A stretch of DNA of 64,000 bases. It comes from DYRB01 sp963845265 (GTDB taxonomy: Bacteria > Pseudomonadota > Gammaproteobacteria > Chromatiales > Chromatiaceae). The stretch spans positions 186,001-250,000 of the forward strand of contig CAWJRN010000007.1 in the NCBI GenBank assembly GCA_963845265.1, read 5' to 3'. The notes under the pieces were generated by a model that was not told the DNA's origin, ran no database searches, and saw only the letters and a program-made list of their open reading frames with translations. Shown here piece by piece: positions 61,909 through 64,000 of this stretch. The position numbers were made by a program, and so were the translations under genes. Within the stretch, counting starts at the first letter, position 1; the number at the start of each line of letters is the position of its first letter.

Positions 61909-62541
61909 ATGAAGTTTCTGAAAACCCTGACCTGTCTTGCCCTGGCCGCCTGCGTGCCGGGTCTGACCCTCGCCGCCGATCCTGGGCTGGATCCATCCCA
62001 CCCCTACTCGGCGCTCCGGCCCGGTACCGACAGCAAGATCGAGTCTGCCCCCACGGATCTCGACCAGAGCATGTTGGTGGAGACCGCCGCCGAGGTTGTG
62101 GCGACCAACCTCAAGGACCGCACTGTGACCCTGAAGATTGCGGACGACCGTATGGCCACCATCCGGGTGGGTAAAGAAGTCACCAATCTGGGCGAAATCA
62201 AGCCGGGAGATATGCTCGAGGTCACCTACTACGAGGGCAAGCAGGTGATACTTCTGCCGCCTGGGTCCGGGGCGCATGGCACCACTAAAGAGGTCCTGGA
62301 AGGCAAGGATGCACCCGTTGCCGGGGTTGCCGGACAGCAGATCACCAAGACCGGGGAAATCCTCGACGTCGATGTCTTCAAGAAGACCGTCACCTTCCGC
62401 GACGAGAAGAACCGCATCCGAGAGATGTCCCTGGCTGACTCCAACCTGGAGCCGTACCTGCGTGAGCTCAAGAAGGGCGATACCGTCCAGGTGTCATTCG
62501 TCGAGGCCGTGGCACTGGTGTTGACACCCGTCGAGAAGTAG
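61909..62541 (+). CDS. Secreted protein with two OB-like beta domains
   Basis: A 210-residue protein with a signal peptide (about 1-22) and an AAGGAG site before the ATG. Two related beta-rich modules follow. One (about 62-118) has ATNLKDRTVTLKI and IKPGDMLEVTYYEG. The other (about 145-208) has DVDVFKKTVTFRD and LKKGDTVQVSFVEA. Each resembles a small beta-barrel such as OB-fold or DUF5666-type modules. The function is unknown. Periplasmic or surface location is expected. Confidence 0.75.
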   Translation: MKFLKTLTCLALAACVPGLTLAADPGLDPSHPYSALRPGTDSKIESAPTDLDQSMLVETAAEVVATNLKDRTVTLKIADDRMATIRVGKEVTNLGEIKPGDMLEVTYYEGKQVILLPPGSGAHGTTKEVLEGKDAPVAGVAGQQITKTGEILDVDVFKKTVTFRDEKNRIREMSLADSNLEPYLRELKKGDTVQVSFVEAVALVLTPVEK

Positions 62542-62560
62542 CCGCCCCTCTGGGGACGTC

Positions 62561-62733
62561 GATCAACCTAGAAAGAGGAATTCAGCCGCAAATGAACGCA
62601 AAAAGACGCAAATAAACAAGGGCTTCGGATCAGTCGCTGGGCCACCCTGCGGGTGCCCGACGAGCTTCGCCTAAGCTACTGATCCATTTGCGTTAATTTG
62701 CGTGATTTGCGGCCGAATTGATTTTTCAGGATC
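62561..62733. repeat. 173-bp inverted-repeat element, copy 2
   Basis: Arms GATCAACCTAGAAAGAGG then GCCGCAAATGAACGCAAA on the left, and ATTTGCGTGATTTGCGGCC up to TTCAGGATC on the right, match the arms of 48951-49124. The interiors differ. It fills half of the gap between the OB-like protein gene and trpB2; the rest of that gap (62734-62871) holds nothing recognisable. Confidence 0.75.
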
Positions 62734-62871
62734 AAGGCCACGGCTGGCCGACATCGGTGTCCTCGGACGAGGTGGGTCGACCGCCGAGAAACCCATCGCT
62801 CGGGGGTTCCGCAGACAATGGGTTTCTCGGCTCCGTCCTGCGCGCCGCGGCTAAGGCCGGTGGGCTATCGG

Positions 62872-64000
62872 TCAAGACACGGAAGGCAATCCTGCCAGGG
62901 CCATGGCGACCTCTGACTCGTCGTAGACCAGGTCCTTGAGCTTACCGCCGAGGTAGTCGGTGTAGGCCTGCATATCGAAGTGGCCGTGACCGCAGAGGTT
63001 GAACAGGATGGTCTTGGCCTCTCCGGAGTCGCGGCACTTCTCCGCTTCGTGGATCGCAGCGCGCACCGCGTGGTTGGCCTCTGGTGCTGGGATGATACCC
63101 TCCGCCTTGGCGAACTGAATGCCGGCTGCGAAGCATTCCAACTGGTTGTAGGAGCGCGGGGCGATGTAGCCGTGCTTTGCCAGGTGGCTGATCTGCGGGG
63201 CCATGCCGTGGTAGCGCAGCCCGCCGGCATGGAAACCGGGCGGCACGAAGCCGGAGCCCAAGGTGTACATTTTGACCAAGGGGGTCAGATGGGCGGTGTC
63301 GCCGAAGTCGTAGGCAAAGAGCCCCTTGGTCAGGGTTGGGCAGGCCGAAGGCTCGACGGCGATGAACTGGGTGTTGCCGCCCTCGCGCAACTGGCGTCCC
63401 AGGAAGGGGAAGGCCAGTCCGGCGAAATTGCTGCCGCCGCCGGTACAGCCGATGACCATATCCGGGTAGTCTCCGGCCATCTCCAACTGCTTCATGGACT
63501 CAATGCCGGTGACGGTTTGGTGCAGCAGCACATGGTTTAGCACGCTACCCAGGGCGTACTTGGTGTCGTCGCGCTGGGCGGCCATCTCGACGGCCTCGCT
63601 GATGGCGATGCCCAGGCTCCCGGTGCTGTCCGGGTGCTCCGCAAGGATGGCGCGCCCGGATTGGGTGGTCGTGCTCGGGCTGGCGATGCACTCGGCGCCG
63701 AAGGTCTCCATGAAGGCCCGACGATAGGGCTTTTGCTGGAAGCTCACCTTGACCATGTAGACGACGATCTCCAGCCCGAAGAAGGACCCCGCCAGGGCCA
63801 GGGACGAGCCCCATTGCCCGGCGCCGGTCTCGGTGGTGATGCGCTTGACGCCTTCTTCTTTGTTGTAGAAGGCTTGGGGGATGGCGGTATTGGGCTTGTG
63901 GCTGCCCGCGGGGCTCACTCCCTCGTACTTGTAATAGATCTTGGCCGGGGTGTTCAGCGCCTTTTCCAGACGTCGGGCCCGGTAGAGGGGGGAGGGGCGC
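62872..64000 (-). CDS. Tryptophan synthase beta-like protein TrpB2 (5' end beyond window)
   Basis: A fold-II PLP enzyme open to the window edge, with about 376 residues visible. The PLP lysine is in PAGSHKPNTA. The Gly-rich phosphate loop is CTGGGSNFAG, and the chain includes the TrpB2 features ETGAGQWGSSLA and LGSGFVPPGFHAGGLRYHG. It joins indole and serine (or phosphoserine) to tryptophan; TrpB2 proteins lack the loop for TrpA contact and act alone. No trpA is adjacent in the visible part. It ends in the 330-bp spacer with the inverted-repeat element. Confidence 0.92.
   Translation of the reverse strand, partial: RPSPLYRARRLEKALNTPAKIYYKYEGVSPAGSHKPNTAIPQAFYNKEEGVKRITTETGAGQWGSSLALAGSFFGLEIVVYMVKVSFQQKPYRRAFMETFGAECIASPSTTTQSGRAILAEHPDSTGSLGIAISEAVEMAAQRDDTKYALGSVLNHVLLHQTVTGIESMKQLEMAGDYPDMVIGCTGGGSNFAGLAFPFLGRQLREGGNTQFIAVEPSACPTLTKGLFAYDFGDTAHLTPLVKMYTLGSGFVPPGFHAGGLRYHGMAPQISHLAKHGYIAPRSYNQLECFAAGIQFAKAEGIIPAPEANHAVRAAIHEAEKCRDSGEAKTILFNLCGHGHFDMQAYTDYLGGKLKDLVYDESEVAMALAGLPSVS

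Overview
The window is high-GC DNA from a gammaproteobacterium, most likely a purple sulfur bacterium (Chromatiaceae). The strongest pointers are two sulfur globule protein genes (36267-36635 and 45539-45925), whose family coats intracellular sulfur globules. Supporting signs are gammaproteobacterial gene orders (lptM-lysA-methyltransferase-dapF-DUF484-xerC; deaD-yhbY), a cytochrome bd operon with cydX, an NAD-dependent formate dehydrogenase and many short palindromic repeats. The genus cannot be fixed from sequence alone. No tRNA, rRNA, CRISPR array or intact insertion sequence was seen.

Layout. 1-5033 (minus): a four-gene MCE/Mla-type lipid transport cluster whose ATPase has lost catalytic residues, preceded by znuC-znuB and a collapsed znuA. 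5089-12713: folB-folK, plsY, tsaD, and the lptM-lysA-methyltransferase-dapF-DUF484-xerC run of overlapping genes. 13025-19853: an alpha/beta hydrolase with a small upstream gene, a palindrome cluster, a two-gene formate dehydrogenase with a natural FdsG-FdsB fusion, and an eight-cysteine secreted protein. 20080-25204: a 172-bp MITE-like element with target-site duplication, a methionine-rich membrane coiled-coil protein, amt behind a sigma-54 promoter, zapE, and a secreted protein built of two copies of one cysteine module. 25357-33363: TRAP dctQM without dctP, dacB with an HtrA-like lipoprotein, a TauE/SafE permease, a cation efflux protein and two cyclophilins.

33.4-46 kb is the accessory, decaying part. 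It holds an IS1634-type transposase scrap, a PilZ-like gene, a TacA-type antitoxin scrap, cysS, and then two copies of a whole sulfur-globule transcription unit (promoter, 5' hairpin, gene, terminator). These lie in direct orientation about 9.3 kb apart. Between them are a stand-alone DUF4347-like protein, a 1174-residue hemerythrin-PAS-GAF-GGDEF-EAL protein, an SDR, a megL/lrp pair reduced to fragments, and about 3 kb with no recognisable gene.

46-64 kb: leuA divergent from an Lrp regulator, cydAB-cydX with a Cys-cluster protein, a NifX-like / DUF6858-like / SLAC1 cluster, deaD-yhbY, a DUF188 protein, a second methionine-rich coiled-coil protein, an extradiol dioxygenase, dapC-dapD, a secreted two-domain protein and a truncated trpB2. 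With dapF and lysA near 10 kb, dapC and dapD supply much of the succinylase route to lysine. A 174-bp inverted-repeat element occurs twice (48951-49124 and 62561-62733).
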